Source: Dysgonomonas sp. 25 (GTDB lineage: Bacteria; Bacteroidota; Bacteroidia; Bacteroidales; Dysgonomonadaceae). From it: a stretch of DNA of 64,000 nt. Both the position numbers and the translations under genes were made by a program. The notes beneath the pieces were generated by a model. It saw only the letters and a list, made by a program, of their open reading frames with translations. It was not told the origin of the DNA and ran no database searches. The DNA is taken from NCBI RefSeq assembly GCF_010501075.1, contig NZ_QVMN01000001.1:62001-126000 (forward strand), given 5' to 3'. Of the stretch, positions 63,601 to 64,000 are shown piece after piece. Each line of letters starts with the position of its first letter. Positions within the stretch are counted from its first letter, which is position 1.

Positions 63601-64000
63601 GTTACAGGATTGTGTAGGCCTGATAGAAGGTTGTTTTTTATAGCATACCTATCATATGAGTATGTATATAATCCCTCCGTATCCGTCCCTATCCATATCG
63701 ATTCCTGAAATTTATCTTTCAACAAACAATTGACCTGTTTATTTACCATGATTTGAGAAACCCCTTCATCCATAATTACATAAAGTCCTTTTTCCGTACC
63801 GAAATAGAACTCTTCCTTAAAAAATACGGCCGATGTAATATCGCCCTTGTCCAATAGTCCCTTACCGAGATCTTGGATTACGATTTGTTGATTGTCGGCC
63901 GATCTGAATTCAAGTAGAATATAGTTATTATCGATGAAGTAGAGATGATTATCTTGTGTGAAGCTGAATATGATAGCCGGAGCCAGCTTTATTTCAGGCT
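60678..64000 (-). CDS. Hybrid two-component system regulator (HTCS; N-terminus outside window)
   Basis: The frame is open to base 64000, giving about 1,107 residues. It has periplasmic Reg_prop propeller repeats (several WIGTxxEGL-type units such as LWLGTEGEGI), a Y_Y_Y domain with FTNMNPGRYELYVKYHN, one membrane helix (YFAYFLILAFVSVLFI), and the H-box DIAHEFATPLT. An ATPase domain with NLLSNAVKYSEGE, a receiver domain (IIDDDEQ; phospho-Asp in IIICDMM), and an AraC-type HTH at the C-terminus follow. It senses a glycan and activates a polysaccharide locus, which must lie beyond the right edge. It appears to be chromosomal sequence past the islands. Confidence 0.95.
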   Translation of the reverse strand, partial: PEIKLAPAIIFSFTQDNHLYFIDNNYILLEFRSADNQQIVIQDLGKGLLDKGDITSAVFFKEEFYFGTEKGLYVIMDEGVSQIMVNKQVNCLLKDKFQESIWIGTDTEGLYTYSYDRYAIKNNLLSGLHNPVTKPVTAIYMDEKNTLWLGTEGEGIIKIPNYSFRKGTDNIYSEHISERLPDDTIYSFHGSEHGIWIGCKSGLAFYSKKLNRIIPLGSGNNYLKHIKAIYQQGSTLWVACYEAGIAKVEIASTENIPELSSIRFFTIDENKVSRNRFSSIFTMHNEVCFINRSNGIYKIENDRLIEFPIPQEISRSANRIIAANDNSYIAATDFGIAEYNHNYEVSSNSVLNNTDTKDILPGYEHHYWLSTCDGLSVYNREVNSFQHFDESYGLNSIEYLSNSSFKDERSGLLFFGGINGFTTILYVTHPEITEYMPTLKMEKLSLFGINRNINDFRKENTNELIFGYNQNFFTLTFLALDYLHGSNYNYYYKIGDDGQWVNNNNDGAISFTNMNPGRYELYVKYHNKDLHRDSDLQRISIIILPPWYRSGLAYFAYFLILAFVSVLFIRAILKLRRRKKAEESARAMQQKKEEIYEAKLDFFTDIAHEFATPLTLISGPCNRILEQKGVSPLIAEYINVINLNAKRMNSLIKDLMDFKQIDAGYKKPQIRKLDVSNIANNVIDSFKVGISTTAPEIEKSYDREIVWNSDEKFLTTIFINLLSNAVKYSEGEVIKFEVLSNDKELKIRTSNRSKTIHKEDIKNIFDRYTVFSKQKNKSWQQNGLGLAITAGLVRLLSGKITAEILPDNIIAFTITLPFLKGEESIYPEVYSPPAMNTNTFKLAAPQYEYKNERPTVTIIDDDEQVLWLIGDILKDDFNIFPVNDPLKALNLLSTNHTDIIICDMMMKGIDGIDLTKVLKSDKMMSHIPLIIVSAVHEAEKQIEVIDSGADVFITKPFDNDYLKSVVFRLLMRKTDLKEYFTSPLSEYKLDMGKLQHADDRKLVKQLHKIINKNIHDENLSSDFIATSLGMSTRSLYRRLKEINISLHEMIRNGRLLMAKNLLLKSKLTIDEIVTRSGFSNKSSFYRAFSQRYGCKPTEFRKNNGQE

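Overview
The window looks like a Bacteroidales chromosome, most plausibly Dysgonomonadaceae-like. This rests on the TAnnTTTG-type promoters, a tmRNA whose tag ends GENNYALAA, a hybrid two-component regulator, DUF4252/ECF-sigma clusters and abundant Cys-lipoproteins. Genus is inference; no database search was run.

Positions 1-9627 are a glycan-utilisation block: a GH30 enzyme entering from the left edge, an Ig-like lipoprotein, then an operon of GH130 phosphorylase, GPH sugar symporter, GH35 beta-galactosidase and GH36 alpha-galactosidase. Together they suit a galactosylated mannan or glucomannan. Positions 9891-36469 are mostly ordinary core genome: AsmA-like protein, YidD/RnpA, NfeD-like protein and flotillin, an M16 peptidase, AlkD-like protein, orphan ExbD, an ECF sigma operon with three DUF4252 proteins, a repeat-rich lipoprotein, DPP-IV, LipA, PheT, two tRNAs, a Rieske-like lipoprotein, a repeat-filled intergenic region, QueG, DnaB and tmRNA (ssrA).

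From the 3' end of ssrA to about 60.6 kb lies accessory DNA. An 80-bp segment containing the last 14 nt of tmRNA and its terminator recurs perfectly at 45910-45989, and a diverged copy lies at 60563-60625. I read these as attachment sites bounding two islands accreted in tandem. Island 1 holds a tyrosine integrase N-terminus cut by an IS66-type element (102-bp perfect inverted repeats, serine recombinase passenger), two nucleotidyltransferases, a ferredoxin-nitroreductase, a WYL regulator and HipBA. Island 2 holds a secreted protein, RtcB RNA ligase, a slipin, a tRNA-like T-arm, a second secreted protein, a near-identical WYL regulator, a truncated WYL paralogue, and an extracellular contractile injection system (eCIS) locus.

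Two points stand out. First, the WYL genes sit in two parallel modules, each with minus-strand effector genes facing a plus-strand gene-plus-WYL pair, and each with the same 62-bp promoter/operator block (47/62 identical). One module carries RtcB-slipin and the other two nucleotidyltransferases, which suggests a split, WYL-controlled RNA-repair or stress system. Second, the eCIS keeps sheath, two tubes, DUF5908 protein, spike, PAAR and tape-measure protein, but LysM, gp25, baseplate and DUF4157 genes survive only as fragments and no AAA+ ATPase is visible, so it is a relic at this site. The window ends inside a hybrid two-component (HTCS) regulator on the minus strand.
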